A stretch of 64,000 nucleotides of DNA from Tamaricihabitans halophyticus (GTDB lineage: Bacteria; Actinomycetota; Actinomycetes; Mycobacteriales; Pseudonocardiaceae), in the NCBI RefSeq assembly GCF_004340875.1, contig NZ_SLXQ01000003.1, forward strand, positions 348,207 to 412,206, read 5' to 3'. The position numbers and the translations under genes are program-made. The notes below the pieces were generated by a model that made no database searches, was not told where the DNA came from, and saw nothing but the letters and a program-made list of their open reading frames with translations. Positions 7,406 to 16,551 of the stretch are shown piece after piece (the stretch's first letter is position 1; each line of letters opens with the position of its first letter).

Positions 7406-8512
7406 GTGATTAGCCCTGCTGGGCCCCAAGAGAGCGCGACGCAGGAGAAGGCGACCTACGCTGCCGCCGGAGTCGATATCGCGGCCGGCGATGAGGCCGT
7501 GGAGCGCCTGAAACCGCTGGCATCGAAGGCCACTCGGCCGGAGGTGCTTGGCGGCGTCGGTGGTTTCGCCGGCCTGTTCCAGCTGAAACTTGATCGCTGG
7601 ACCGAGCCGGTGCTCGCCTCGTCCACCGACGGGGTGGGTACCAAGGTCGCGGTGGCCCAGTCGCTGGACGTGCACGACACGATCGGCATCGACCTGGTCG
7701 CGATGGTGGCCGATGACCTGGTGGTCTGCGGCGCGGAACCGCTTTTCCTGCAGGATTACATCGCGGTGGGCAAGGTTGTCCCGGAGCGGATCGAAGCGCT
7801 GGTCGCGGGCATCGCGGAGGGCTGCCTGCGCGCCGGCTGCGCGCTGCTCGGTGGCGAGACAGCGGAGCACCCAGGACTGATGTCCGAGGGCGCCTACGAC
7901 GTGTCCGCGACCGGTGTCGGCGTGGTGGAAGCCGCCGCGACGCTCGGCCCGGAGCGAGTTCGGCCCGGCGACGTGGTGCTCGGCATGCGCTCCTCGGGTT
8001 TGCATTCCAACGGTTACTCGCTGGCCAGGCACGTCCTGCTGGATATCGGGCGGATGCCGCTTGATGGGCACGTCGAGGAGTTCGGGCGCACGCTCGGCGA
8101 GGAGCTGCTCGAACCAACCCGGATTTACGCGAAGGACTGCCTCGCGCTGGCCGCCGAGACCGAGGTGCGCACGTTCGCGCATGTCACGGGGGGCGGTTTG
8201 GCCGCGAACCTGGCGCGGGTGTTGCCGAACGGGTTGGTCGCCACGCTGGAGCGCGGATCGTGGACACCGGACCCGGTGTTCGCGTTGATCGCGCAGCGTG
8301 GCCGGGTGGACCGCGCGGAGATGGAGAGCACGTTCAATATGGGCGTGGGCATGGTCGCCGTGGTCGCGCCGGAGGACGTGGACCGCGCGCTTGCCGTACT
8401 TACCGCGCGCCATCTGCCGGCCTGGGTGCTTGGCGAGGTTCGGCCAGCCGAGAAGGGCGCCGATCCGTTGGCGAGCCGCGCGCAACTGCGCGGCGACCAC
8501 CCGCGCTTCTAG
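7406..8512 (+). CDS. purM: Phosphoribosylformylglycinamidine cyclo-ligase (AIR synthetase)
   Basis: 368 residues from the GTG at 7406, with GGAG about 10 bases before it. An upstream frame is open, but it covers the purF end and lacks family residues. PurM closes the imidazole ring of FGAM with ATP to give AIR in purine synthesis. Family marks are TYAAAGVDIAAGDEAVERL, the glycine-rich segment GGVGGFAGLF, STDGVGTKV, DLVAMVADDL, LLGGETAEHPGL and HVTGGGLAANL. It lies in an operon with purF, a classic actinobacterial pair. Confidence 0.97.
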   Translation: MISPAGPQESATQEKATYAAAGVDIAAGDEAVERLKPLASKATRPEVLGGVGGFAGLFQLKLDRWTEPVLASSTDGVGTKVAVAQSLDVHDTIGIDLVAMVADDLVVCGAEPLFLQDYIAVGKVVPERIEALVAGIAEGCLRAGCALLGGETAEHPGLMSEGAYDVSATGVGVVEAAATLGPERVRPGDVVLGMRSSGLHSNGYSLARHVLLDIGRMPLDGHVEEFGRTLGEELLEPTRIYAKDCLALAAETEVRTFAHVTGGGLAANLARVLPNGLVATLERGSWTPDPVFALIAQRGRVDRAEMESTFNMGVGMVAVVAPEDVDRALAVLTARHLPAWVLGEVRPAEKGADPLASRAQLRGDHPRF

Positions 8513-8538
8513 TTCGTTTTTTGCACAGTGGAGGAAAC

Positions 8539-10389
8539 GTGCGACGCGCACGGACAATGTGGACTGTCGGCGCGGCTGTACTCGCCGTCGGGATGTTGCT
8601 ACCCCTTGCCCCGATGGGCATCGCGAGCCCCAGTGAGGCCGGGGATGATTCCCGTAACGCAGGGAGATCGACCTCTTCGGACAAGAGCTTCGCTGTCTAC
8701 ATTGGAAAGAATCGGACTGAGAGCGGGAACACGCTGCTTGGCGGATTCGGGCACGAACCGTCCAGCCATTGGCTCGACATCGTGCCGAAGCAGCGGCATG
8801 CGGAGGATGCGACCATCGAGGTCGGTGCCACCGGCGAGGCGGATATCCCCGGTGAGCTGACCGAGATCCCGCAGGTGCCGGAGACGGCGCGTTACATCAC
8901 CTCGAACTACTCCGAGTTCGCCGGCTTTCCCGCGCCGCTGACCAATGGCGGGCTGAACGAGCATGGTGTCGCGGCGCGCGATGTGTGGTCCGATTCGCGT
9001 CCCGAACTGGTGGAGCAGACCCCGACGCCGCAGCGCGGTCCGAACTACAGCGACCTTTCCCGGATCGCGATGGAGCGGGCGACGAGCGCGCGGGAAGCCG
9101 TGGAGATCGTCGGTGGTTTGATCGACGAGTACGGTTACACCACCTATGGCGGGAACTCGCATATGTTCGCCGATGCCAACGAGGGTTGGGTGTTGGTGGA
9201 ATTCGCTGGTGGGGAAGGGCTGTGGGCGGCCGAACGGCTCGGCCCGGACGATGTGCGGGTCTCGTATCCGGGATATATCGGCGAATTCCCGACCGATTTC
9301 CGGGACAACGATGACTACCTGGCTTCGGACAACATCGTGGATTACGCCGAGCAGCGCGGCTGGTGGAATCCGGATTCCGGCCGCCCGTTCAACTTGCGTG
9401 AAGTCTACGGCACGCCGTTTCCTGGCGAATCATTCGAGCTTGGCGAGGTCGCCGACGAGCAGGACGAGTCACCGTACCGGCATCCGCCGTCGCTCGAGGC
9501 CGAGTTCCGGGAGCTCGGGGATGTGCGACTCGAGGACATGATGCGGATCGTTCGCGATCCGCGCTGGTCGGACGATCGTGCGGGCTACGGTCAGGTCGCC
9601 GAGCTGGACGATTCGCTCGCCGATCCGTACCTGAACAAACTGTGGGTCGCGGTGACGTCGGCGGTGACCACCCCGTACGTGCCGTTCTACATTGGCAGCC
9701 GGTCGGTGCCGGTGGAGTTTCGGCAGCATCGGTACCTGACGCACAACTCGGCATCGGAGTATCTCGATCCGGAGTTCGCCGAACAGGAAGCGACCGAGTA
9801 CGCGACGCAGACGTTCAAGCGACTGCTCTACTCGACCTGTTCGCGGCCGGAGAAGTACCTGACCGACGTGACTGAGGCGATCGAAGGGCTCGAGTCGATC
9901 GCGATCGACCGGACGCGCGCGGTTGAGCGCACCGCAGCGGAGGATTTCGCCGCCGGCAGGAAGAACAGCGGGCAGAACGAGCTGAACAACCTGACCGTGG
10001 TCTGGTCCGGGCATATGCTCTCGCTCGGTAACTACCTGCTGGAGGACCAGCTGCGCCGTACCGCGGCCGATGGTGGGCCGAACCAGCCGCGGATCGAGCC
10101 GGCGGAAGGGGTTGCGGCGAACTCGCAGAGCCTGGACATGTCGCTGCGTAGCGATGCCTCGGCGCGGGATCGAGTGAACTGTGATCTGGGTGGCGGCTGG
10201 GCGGACGGCAGCACCTTGGACCGGCAGGGCAGTTACGGCGATCCGGAAAACGTGCCGGAGGACTTCGCCGATGGCCTGCCCGAGGAGACTGACGCGGCGT
10301 GGCTGCCGTACGTGCTGACCGGCGCTGGTGGGCTGCTCGTCGGCGCGGCCGGTTTCTGGCTGTTCACTCGAACCCGCGCACGTCGCTAA
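8539..10389 (+). CDS. Secreted, membrane-anchored C69-like (dipeptidase-fold) protein with Ser in place of the catalytic Cys
   Basis: 616 residues from a GTG with GGAGG seven bases before it. It has a signal peptide (1-29) and a C-terminal anchor (LPYVLTGAGGLLVGAAGFWLF followed by RTRARR). Between them, TNGGLNEHGVAARDVWSDS, MERATSAREAVEIVGGLI and GGNSHMFADANEGWVLVEFA match peptidase family C69 (Ntn-hydrolase dipeptidases such as PepD). In that family the mature chain starts with Cys in a C-T-x-x-x-V-G-K context; here the matching segment reads KSFAVYIGKN with Ser50, and the usual R-x-E-D that follows is absent. The only cysteines lie far downstream (STCSRP, VNCDLG). It is either an unusual Ser Ntn-hydrolase or a non-catalytic binding protein. 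It sits 26 bases after purM. Confidence 0.8.
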   Translation: MRRARTMWTVGAAVLAVGMLLPLAPMGIASPSEAGDDSRNAGRSTSSDKSFAVYIGKNRTESGNTLLGGFGHEPSSHWLDIVPKQRHAEDATIEVGATGEADIPGELTEIPQVPETARYITSNYSEFAGFPAPLTNGGLNEHGVAARDVWSDSRPELVEQTPTPQRGPNYSDLSRIAMERATSAREAVEIVGGLIDEYGYTTYGGNSHMFADANEGWVLVEFAGGEGLWAAERLGPDDVRVSYPGYIGEFPTDFRDNDDYLASDNIVDYAEQRGWWNPDSGRPFNLREVYGTPFPGESFELGEVADEQDESPYRHPPSLEAEFRELGDVRLEDMMRIVRDPRWSDDRAGYGQVAELDDSLADPYLNKLWVAVTSAVTTPYVPFYIGSRSVPVEFRQHRYLTHNSASEYLDPEFAEQEATEYATQTFKRLLYSTCSRPEKYLTDVTEAIEGLESIAIDRTRAVERTAAEDFAAGRKNSGQNELNNLTVVWSGHMLSLGNYLLEDQLRRTAADGGPNQPRIEPAEGVAANSQSLDMSLRSDASARDRVNCDLGGGWADGSTLDRQGSYGDPENVPEDFADGLPEETDAAWLPYVLTGAGGLLVGAAGFWLFTRTRARR

Positions 10390-10412
10390 CCACGTTCTTT
10401 AAGGTTAGCGAG
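10384..10412. repeat. GCGTTCTTTA-family element, copy A
   Basis: CGCTAACC (10384-10391) and GGTTAGCG (10403-10410) form an 8-base stem around ACGTTCTTTAA. It overlaps the C69-like stop codon and ends 3 bases before the stop of the convergent response-regulator gene. The 20 bases from 10393 to 10412 are identical to copy C at 26919-26938. It is probably a bidirectional terminator. Confidence 0.7.
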
Positions 10413-10414
10413 GT

Positions 10415-11095
10415 TTAGTGGGCTGACCAGCAGTAGAGGCGTTCAGGGCGACCCGCGCCGCCGTAGCGCAGGGTGACCTCGGCCTTGCCGTGGTCCACGA
10501 AGAACTCGAGGTAGCGGCGCACGCTGACCCTGGACAGCTGTACCCGCTCGGCACAGGCGCTCGCCGAGATCGGCGTCCCGGTCTCCCGCAGCGCACGCTC
10601 GACCAGCTCGGCGGTCTGCGCGGTGAGCCCTTTCGGCAGCGTCGTGGAACCGCGCGGCCGAGTGCCGAACACCTGGTCCACATCCGCCTGCCCGAGGGCG
10701 GTGGACCCGGGGTGACCATCCAGCTTCGCGCGCAGCGTCGCGAAATGTCGTAGTTGATCATGCAGTGCCGGGTAACCGAACGGTTTGATCAGGTAGTGCA
10801 GTACGCCCCCGTGCATCGCAGCGCGAATGGTGTCCACATCGCGCGCCGCGGTGATCACGATGACATCCGGTCCACTGTCATCCGCGCGCAGCTCACGCAG
10901 CACCGAGATGCCGTCCATATCCGGCAGGTAGATGTCCAGCAGCACGAGATCGGGTGCCAGCTCGCGGACGGCGCGCAGTGCATCGGCTCCGGTATGCGCC
11001 ACCCCGGCCACGGTGAACCCTGGCGTTCGCGTCACATAGCCGCCGTGCACCTTGGCGACCATGAAGTCGTCATCGACCACGAGTACCGAGATCAC
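10415..11095 (-). CDS. CitB/DcuR-type response regulator
   Basis: 226 residues from a GTG at 11093-11095 with a near-perfect AAGGAGG upstream. The receiver (about 1-120) has the acidic cluster VVDDDF, the phospho-acceptor in DLVLLDIYLPDMDG, the Thr in VIVITAA and the Lys in YLIKPFGY. A C-terminal helix-turn-helix (about 160-215) contains SASACAERVQLSRVSVRRYLEFF, as in the CitB/DcuR family. The gene overlaps the sensor kinase by 26 bases. The pair is divergent from tctCBA, so it most likely activates that transporter in response to citrate or another di- or tricarboxylate. Confidence 0.92.
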   Translation of the reverse strand: MISVLVVDDDFMVAKVHGGYVTRTPGFTVAGVAHTGADALRAVRELAPDLVLLDIYLPDMDGISVLRELRADDSGPDVIVITAARDVDTIRAAMHGGVLHYLIKPFGYPALHDQLRHFATLRAKLDGHPGSTALGQADVDQVFGTRPRGSTTLPKGLTAQTAELVERALRETGTPISASACAERVQLSRVSVRRYLEFFVDHGKAEVTLRYGGAGRPERLYCWSAH

Positions 11096-12695
11096 CGGGC
11101 ACCTCCTTGTGCTCCTCATTGTGACCCACCGGAAGCCGCGCGGAAAACACCGCGCCGCCGGCATTGCGCACCCAGACCGAGCCACCCCGCCGCACGCAGA
11201 TCTGTTTGGTCAGCGCCAACCCGATCCCGCGTTGACCGCTCTGCTCGGCCGCCTTGGTAGTAAAGCCATTCCGGAAGATCTCTTCGGCGATCTCCGGCGC
11301 GATTCCCGGGCCGGAGTCCGAGACCTCAACGTCGACAACGTCATCCTCTAGTCTTATGTGGACCTCGATCGATCCCGGTTCGGTGGTGGTCGCGAGCGCG
11401 TCCAGCGCGTTGTCGATCAGGTTGCCAAGCACGGTGTTCAGGTCGATGGACAACTGATCATCCACATTGGATAGGTAACTGTGCTGCGAGAGCGTCAGCC
11501 CGACGCCGTGTTCGGCCGCGAAACTTGACTTGGCGATCAGCAGTGCGGCCACCGATGGATCGTGCACCTTCCCGCCGACTTCGGTATGCCATTCGTGCCT
11601 GGTAGTGCTCACCCGGTGCACATAGTTCTGCGCCTCCGTGTGCTCGCCGAGTTCGAGTAACCCGGAGATCGTGTGCAGCCGATTGCTGAACTCGTGCGCC
11701 TGCGCCCTGAGTGCATCCGTCGTCGACCGATTGGAGTCCAGTTCGGACTGCAGAGCGACAAGCTCGGTGCGATCCCGCAGGGTTACCACGGCGCCGGCAT
11801 GCTTGCCGGGAAAGGAGATCGGCATCCGGTTGAGCACAAGCACCGAACCGCCGCTGAACACGATCTGGTCCGCGCCGAGCGCCCGCCCACCGAGGACATC
11901 GATCAGCCGATCGTCCAGATCCAGCTCGTCGAGCGACTTCCCTTCGACGTCCTCCGGAAGCTCCAGTAACAGCCGGGCTTGGTCGTTGGCAAAGGTGATC
12001 CGTTCCTGATCGTCGAGGCCAAGTACACCTTCCTTGATGCCGTGCAGCAGGGCGGCGCGGTGTTCGGCCAACCTGGTGATCTCGGCCGGCTCCATGTTCA
12101 GGGTCTGTCGCTTCACTCGCTGGGCGAGCAGCAGCGAACCGGCGACGCCGAGCACGGTGGCGATGCCGAGTGGGCCGAGCACGGCTGCCGGTGAGTTGGC
12201 GATCCGTTCAACCGCGTTCGGCAGCAACTTGCCGGCCGCGATTACGCCGATGACGTCGCCATCGTCCGCGATCACCGGTACGTGAGCCACTACTGTCTCG
12301 TGGTCGGACCAGGATGCGTCGCCGACCCAGGATCTCCCGGTAAGCACGGTGCTGTCGCCAAGGCCGAGCCGATCACCGACCTCCGATGGGTCGGGCGAGG
12401 CAAGGATCATCCTGTTCGGACCGGTAATGATCACGTAGTCCGCGCCGGACAGATTGCGTGCCGCGGTGGCGAATGGCGCGAGGGTTTGGTGGCGCAGCGG
12501 GTCCTCGAGGCGTAGCCGGACACCAGGCTGCGCGGCCACGTCCTCGGCGACCGAGAGCACCTTGCGCCCTTCGGTTTGCCGGAAGCTGGCCGCGGACTGC
12601 ATCGTGGAGATCAGCGCGACAAGCGCGAGCAGCGCGAAGACGATCGCCAGCTGCCAGCCGAGCAGCTGGCGGGCAAGCGAGCCCTTCTTGCGCAC
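11070..12695 (-). CDS. CitA/DcuS-type sensor histidine kinase
   Basis: 541 residues. TM1 is at about 12-32. An extracytoplasmic PAS-like (CACHE) sensor covers about 35-165 (ADYVIITGPNRMILASPDP, GVIAAGKLLP). TM2 is at about 170-190. A cytoplasmic PAS follows at about 215-320, then the Spo0B-type dimerisation helix with HEFSNRLHTISGLLELG (phospho-accepting His near 335). The ATPase domain has TVLGNLIDNALDA, DSGPGIAPEIAEEIF and GQRGIGLALTKQI. This is the domain order of the citrate/C4-dicarboxylate sensors. It is transcribed with the overlapping response regulator and divergently from tctC (142 bases between starts). Confidence 0.93.
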   Translation of the reverse strand: MRKKGSLARQLLGWQLAIVFALLALVALISTMQSAASFRQTEGRKVLSVAEDVAAQPGVRLRLEDPLRHQTLAPFATAARNLSGADYVIITGPNRMILASPDPSEVGDRLGLGDSTVLTGRSWVGDASWSDHETVVAHVPVIADDGDVIGVIAAGKLLPNAVERIANSPAAVLGPLGIATVLGVAGSLLLAQRVKRQTLNMEPAEITRLAEHRAALLHGIKEGVLGLDDQERITFANDQARLLLELPEDVEGKSLDELDLDDRLIDVLGGRALGADQIVFSGGSVLVLNRMPISFPGKHAGAVVTLRDRTELVALQSELDSNRSTTDALRAQAHEFSNRLHTISGLLELGEHTEAQNYVHRVSTTRHEWHTEVGGKVHDPSVAALLIAKSSFAAEHGVGLTLSQHSYLSNVDDQLSIDLNTVLGNLIDNALDALATTTEPGSIEVHIRLEDDVVDVEVSDSGPGIAPEIAEEIFRNGFTTKAAEQSGQRGIGLALTKQICVRRGGSVWVRNAGGAVFSARLPVGHNEEHKEVPGDLGTRGR

Positions 12696-12837
12696 GATGT
12701 CGCTCCTTTACGCCATCCGTCCGTGAACAAAATGACCACAAGTATCGATATGCGGAAAACGGCGACATCACGTTAACCGCAGGGCAATATTCCCGCCAAT
12801 TGTGATCCTAGGCTCTCGATGAGGAGAGGTGACCGTA

Positions 12838-13821
12838 ATGCGCGCGCGGAACTGGCTCGCGGTGCTTGCCGCCGCGGCCGTCGCGTTGCTCGTGCCGCCA
12901 TTACTCAGCGCCGGGCAGGGCGATGAATCCGGCGATATCAGCGGGCTGCGAGTAATGGTGCCGAACACGCCGGGCGGTGGCTATGACGTGACGGCTCGGA
13001 CCGCGGCCAAGGTGATGGAAGACGCCAAGATCAACACCGCGCCGGAGGTGTTCAACCTGCCGGGGGCGGGCGGTACCGTCGGGCTTGGCAGGCTCGTCAA
13101 CGAGCGCGGCAATGGCAAGCTGGTCATGTCCATGGGGCTCGGTGTCGTCGGCAGTGTCTACACCAACAAGTCGCCTGCTTCGCTTACCGACACCACGCCG
13201 ATCGTCAAGTTGCTCGAAGAGCCGAATATCGTTGTGGTGTCCCGAAACTCGCCATATCGGACCTTCGACCAGTTGCTCGCGGACTGGCGGAAGAACCCCG
13301 GTGGCATTCCGGTCGGCGGGGGCTCCTCGCCGGGCGGGCCGGACCATCTGGCGCCGATGCTGATGGCGGATGCGGCAGGGATCAATCCGCAGCAGGTCAA
13401 CTACATCTCCTATGACGGCGGTGGCGAACTCCTGGCTTCGGTGCTCGGCGGCAAGGTCGACTTCGGTGTCTCCGGCCTTGGTGAGTACCGCGACCAGATC
13501 GAGGCCGGCGAGCTGCGCGTGCTTGCGGTGACCAGCAGGGAGCGCGTTCCCGCCGTGGACGCGCCGACGCTTACCGAGCTCGGCGTGGACATGGAGTTCA
13601 CCAACTGGCGTGGGATCGTCGCGCCACCGGATATCCCGGACGCCGACCGGCAGCGGTTGATCACCCTGTTCACCAAGATGCGCAACTCGCCGCAGTGGCG
13701 GGAAGCGCTGGTCCGCAATGGCTGGACAGACGCCTTTGCCTCGGGTGATCGCTTCGGTGACTTCCTGCGCGCGGAGAACCAGCAGGTGGCCAGGATTCTC
13801 GGTCGGTTGGGGTTGGCATGA
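12838..13821 (+). CDS. tctC: Tripartite tricarboxylate transporter, periplasmic-type binding protein
   Basis: 327 residues from the ATG at 12838; AGGAGAGG is correctly spaced for this ATG but too close for the GTG at 12829. It has a Sec signal peptide (about 1-28) with no lipobox Cys. The TctC (Bug family) pattern is clear: LRVMVPNTPGGGYDVTAR, FNLPGAGGTVGLGRL, ggSSPGGPDHLAP and NYISYDGGGELLASVLGGKVDFG. It captures a carboxylate outside the membrane and delivers it to TctBA. It overlaps tctB by four bases (ATGA). Confidence 0.93.
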   Translation: MRARNWLAVLAAAAVALLVPPLLSAGQGDESGDISGLRVMVPNTPGGGYDVTARTAAKVMEDAKINTAPEVFNLPGAGGTVGLGRLVNERGNGKLVMSMGLGVVGSVYTNKSPASLTDTTPIVKLLEEPNIVVVSRNSPYRTFDQLLADWRKNPGGIPVGGGSSPGGPDHLAPMLMADAAGINPQQVNYISYDGGGELLASVLGGKVDFGVSGLGEYRDQIEAGELRVLAVTSRERVPAVDAPTLTELGVDMEFTNWRGIVAPPDIPDADRQRLITLFTKMRNSPQWREALVRNGWTDAFASGDRFGDFLRAENQQVARILGRLGLA

Positions 13822-14345
13822 GCGATTCGACGAGAACCGAACAGTCGAGTGCCCGCGACTGGTTGCGCCGGCACTCGGAGCTGGGCATCTGTGTACTGCT
13901 GCTGGCCATGGGCGTGCTGGTGCTTACCGATACGTTCAGCATGAGTGTGGAGTTCACCCAGCGTGGGCCGGTTGGGCCCCGGACTGTGCCACTGGTCGTG
14001 GGTTGCGCGCTGATCCTGGTCGCCGTGCTGCTGGCGAGGGATGTGTTGCGGGGCGGTCGCGGTGAAGCCGAAGGCGGCGAGGATATCGACCTTTCCGCGC
14101 CGAGCGACTGGCGTACCGTGCTGCTGCTTTCCGCCGCATTCCTGGCGAATGCCGCGCTGATTGACGTGATCGGGTTCCCACTGTCCAGTGCGATCATGTT
14201 CTGGGGCGCCGCTTTCGCGTTGGGCAGCAGGAACTACACGCGCGATCCGCTGATCGCCGTCGCACTGTCCACAATCACCTATGTCGGTTTCGATACGCTA
14301 CTCGGCGTCCCCCTGCCAGGTGGTCCGTTGATGGGGGTGCTCTGA
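13818..14345 (+). CDS. tctB: Tripartite tricarboxylate transporter, small membrane subunit
   Basis: 175 residues with four hydrophobic helices (about 25-42, 55-72, 97-115 and 120-165), the TctB layout. The GPVGPRTVPLVVG segment after the first helix and the FPLSSAIMFWGAAFALGSR segment are family features. It is the accessory membrane subunit that pairs with TctA in carboxylate uptake. It is translationally coupled to tctC by an ATGA overlap and lies one base before tctA. Confidence 0.9.
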   Translation: MSDSTRTEQSSARDWLRRHSELGICVLLLAMGVLVLTDTFSMSVEFTQRGPVGPRTVPLVVGCALILVAVLLARDVLRGGRGEAEGGEDIDLSAPSDWRTVLLLSAAFLANAALIDVIGFPLSSAIMFWGAAFALGSRNYTRDPLIAVALSTITYVGFDTLLGVPLPGGPLMGVL

Positions 14346-14346
14346 A

Positions 14347-15843
14347 ATGGATTCGCTGAACCTGCTGCTGGACGGATTCGGCGCCGCGATCACGCCGGCG
14401 AACCTGCTTTTCGCCGCGATCGGCGTAGTGCTCGGCACCGCGATCGGGGTGTTGCCTGGCATCGGCCCAGCCATGGCCGTCGCGTTGCTGCTGCCGGTGA
14501 CCTACGGGCTGGACCCCACCGGTTCGTTCATCATGTTCGCCGGCATCTACTACGGTGGGATGTTCGGTGGCGCGATTACCTCGATTCTGCTGAACACGCC
14601 GGGGGAAAGCGCTGCCGTGGTGACGGCGATCGAGGGACATCCGATGGCCAAGAAGGGACGTGGCGCGCAGGCGCTCGCCGCTTCGGCAATCGGCAACTTC
14701 ATCGGCGCGCTTGCCGGGACGATCCTGCTGGTACTGCTGGCGCCGACGATCGCCAACCTCGCGGTGGACATCGGCGCGCAGGACTACTTCGCGGTGATGC
14801 TGCTCGCGTTCATCGCGGTAACCTCGGTGCTCGGTTCCTCCCGGCTGCGCGGGTTCGCCTCGCTGTTGATTGGCCTGACGCTGGGGCTGATTGGTTTGGA
14901 CCAGCTGACGGGGCAGCAGCGGCTCACCTTCGGTTCGTTGGAACTGGCGGACGGGGTGGACGTGGTTATCGTTGCGGTCGCGCTGTTCGCGGTTGGCGAG
15001 TCGCTGTGGGTGGCCGCGCATCTTCGGCGTACCAAGGACAAGCCGATCCCGGTGGGAACACCTTGGCTCGGCAAGAGCGATCTGCGCCGTTCCTGGCGGC
15101 CGTGGCTACGTGGTCCGGTGATCGGTTTCCCGTTCGGTTCGATCCCGGCTGGTGGTGCGGAGATTCCCACGTTCCTGTCCTATGCGGCGGAAAAGCGGCT
15201 CGCCAAGCACGATGAGTTCGGCAAGGGGGCGATCGAAGGCGTGGCAGGGCCAGAGGCGACGGCCAGTGCCTCGGCATCCGGAACGTTGACCACCATGCTC
15301 ACGCTTGGGCTGCCGACCACGGCGACCGCCGCGGTGATGCTCGCTGCGTTCCAGCAGTTCGGCATCCAACCGGGACCGTTGCTGTTCGAACGGGAATCGG
15401 CTCTGGTGTGGACACTGATCGCGAGCTTGTTCATCGGTACGGTGCTGTTGCTGGTGCTGAACCTGCCGTTGGCCCCGATCTGGGCGAAGCTACTGCGGAT
15501 TCCCCGGCCATACCTGTATGCCGGCATCCTGTTCTTCGCGAGTGTTGGTGCCTACGCGGTCGGCGGCGATATCACCGATTTGCTCCTGCTCTTCGTGATC
15601 GGTCTGATTGGCTTCGGGATGCGCAGGTACGGGCTGCCGATCCTGCCAGCGGTTATCGGGGTGATCCTTGGACCGAGCGCGGAACTGCAGATGCGCAGGG
15701 CGTTGCAGATCAGCGATGGCGACCTGATCGGCTTGGTGAACAGCCCGTTCGCTATCACCGTGTACGCCGTGGTAGCCCTGATCCTGCTCTGGCCACTGAT
15801 CCGCAAACTGGTCGGCAACCGAACCAAGGAACACGCCGCGTGA
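14347..15843 (+). CDS. tctA: Tripartite tricarboxylate transporter, large permease
   Basis: 498 residues, about 11-12 membrane helices. The TctA signatures are ATPGxxxGxxxG-like: [21 protein letters not shown] near the start, and [20 protein letters not shown], both with the conserved glycines. In the second half there is a matching repeat: [32 protein letters not shown]. It carries the ion-coupled transport step of the TTT system, with TctC supplying substrate. The substrate is unknown; citrate or a related acid is likely from the CitA/CitB-type regulators next door. Confidence 0.95.
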   Translation: MDSLNLLLDGFGAAITPANLLFAAIGVVLGTAIGVLPGIGPAMAVALLLPVTYGLDPTGSFIMFAGIYYGGMFGGAITSILLNTPGESAAVVTAIEGHPMAKKGRGAQALAASAIGNFIGALAGTILLVLLAPTIANLAVDIGAQDYFAVMLLAFIAVTSVLGSSRLRGFASLLIGLTLGLIGLDQLTGQQRLTFGSLELADGVDVVIVAVALFAVGESLWVAAHLRRTKDKPIPVGTPWLGKSDLRRSWRPWLRGPVIGFPFGSIPAGGAEIPTFLSYAAEKRLAKHDEFGKGAIEGVAGPEATASASASGTLTTMLTLGLPTTATAAVMLAAFQQFGIQPGPLLFERESALVWTLIASLFIGTVLLLVLNLPLAPIWAKLLRIPRPYLYAGILFFASVGAYAVGGDITDLLLLFVIGLIGFGMRRYGLPILPAVIGVILGPSAELQMRRALQISDGDLIGLVNSPFAITVYAVVALILLWPLIRKLVGNRTKEHAA

Positions 15844-15871
15844 TCGCGTTCTTTAGGGATCTTGCGGTTAC
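15842..15871. repeat. GCGTTCTTTA-family element, copy B
   Basis: GCGTTCTTTAGGGATCTTGCGG lies between the convergent stops of tctA and the NarL-type regulator and overlaps both. Flanking CCGCGTGATC and GATCTTGCGG pair around the core as an imperfect hairpin. TTTAGGGATCTTGCGG is shared exactly with copy G at 50757-50772 (reverse strand). Confidence 0.6.
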
Positions 15872-16551
15872 TTCGCTGGGGCGAGGCCATGATCGTAGGC
15901 GGCAATGACCAGCTGGGCACGGTCCCGCGCGCCGAGTTTCGCGTGCAGTCGGTTGATATGGGTCTTCACCGTGTTGATCGAGACAACCAGCCGTTCGGTG
16001 ATCTCGTCGTTCGACAACCCGCGACCGATGAGCGCGAGTACTTCGGTCTCCCGCGCGGTGAGTTCCGGCGGCAGCCGGACCGACCGGGTACCCGGATGCT
16101 CGAGATAGGTTTCGATGAGCCGGGTGAGCACGGTGGGCGCGAACAGGGCTTCGCCATGCCAAACCCGCCGGACGGCGTCGGTGAGTTTGTCCGGAGTGGA
16201 ATCCTTCAGTAGCAGACCGCTCGCGCCGGCACGCAACGCGCCGTAGACATACTCGTCGAGGTCATGCATGGTGAGCACCAGAATCCGCGTGTGGGCAAGC
16301 TCGGGGATTCTGGTTATCTCGCGGGTGGCGTCGATGCCGTTTCCCCCGGGCATCCGGATATCCATCAGGATGACGTCCGGTCGCAGCGTGCGGGCAGCGG
16401 TGATCGCGTCGGTTCCGGTTGCCGCTTCACCGACGACCGCGATATCGGGCTCACGGTCGAACGCGATGCGGAGGCTGTGCCGCAGCAGCGCCTGGTCATC
16501 GACGAGGAGCACGCTGATGGGCGATCCGGTAGCACGGTCGGCGATCGTCAC
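15868..16551 (-). CDS. NarL/LuxR-type response regulator
   Basis: 227 residues from a GTG that overlaps the kinase stop by four bases. The receiver (1-125) has VLLVDDQALLR, DVILMDIRMPGGNG with the phospho-acceptor Asp, VLTMHDLDEYV and GLLLKDSTP. The LuxR helix-turn-helix (about 155-215) has LTARETEVLALIGRGLSNDE and VSINTVKTHINRLHAKLG. With the DesK-like kinase it forms a two-component system, divergent from an ABC-2 exporter operon that it most likely controls. Confidence 0.93.
   Translation of the reverse strand: MTIADRATGSPISVLLVDDQALLRHSLRIAFDREPDIAVVGEAATGTDAITAARTLRPDVILMDIRMPGGNGIDATREITRIPELAHTRILVLTMHDLDEYVYGALRAGASGLLLKDSTPDKLTDAVRRVWHGEALFAPTVLTRLIETYLEHPGTRSVRLPPELTARETEVLALIGRGLSNDEITERLVVSINTVKTHINRLHAKLGARDRAQLVIAAYDHGLAPAK

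Noticed and set aside
6878..8557. 559-residue antisense frame across purF and purM
   Set aside because: It is an artefact of third-position GC; both plus-strand genes are unmistakable.
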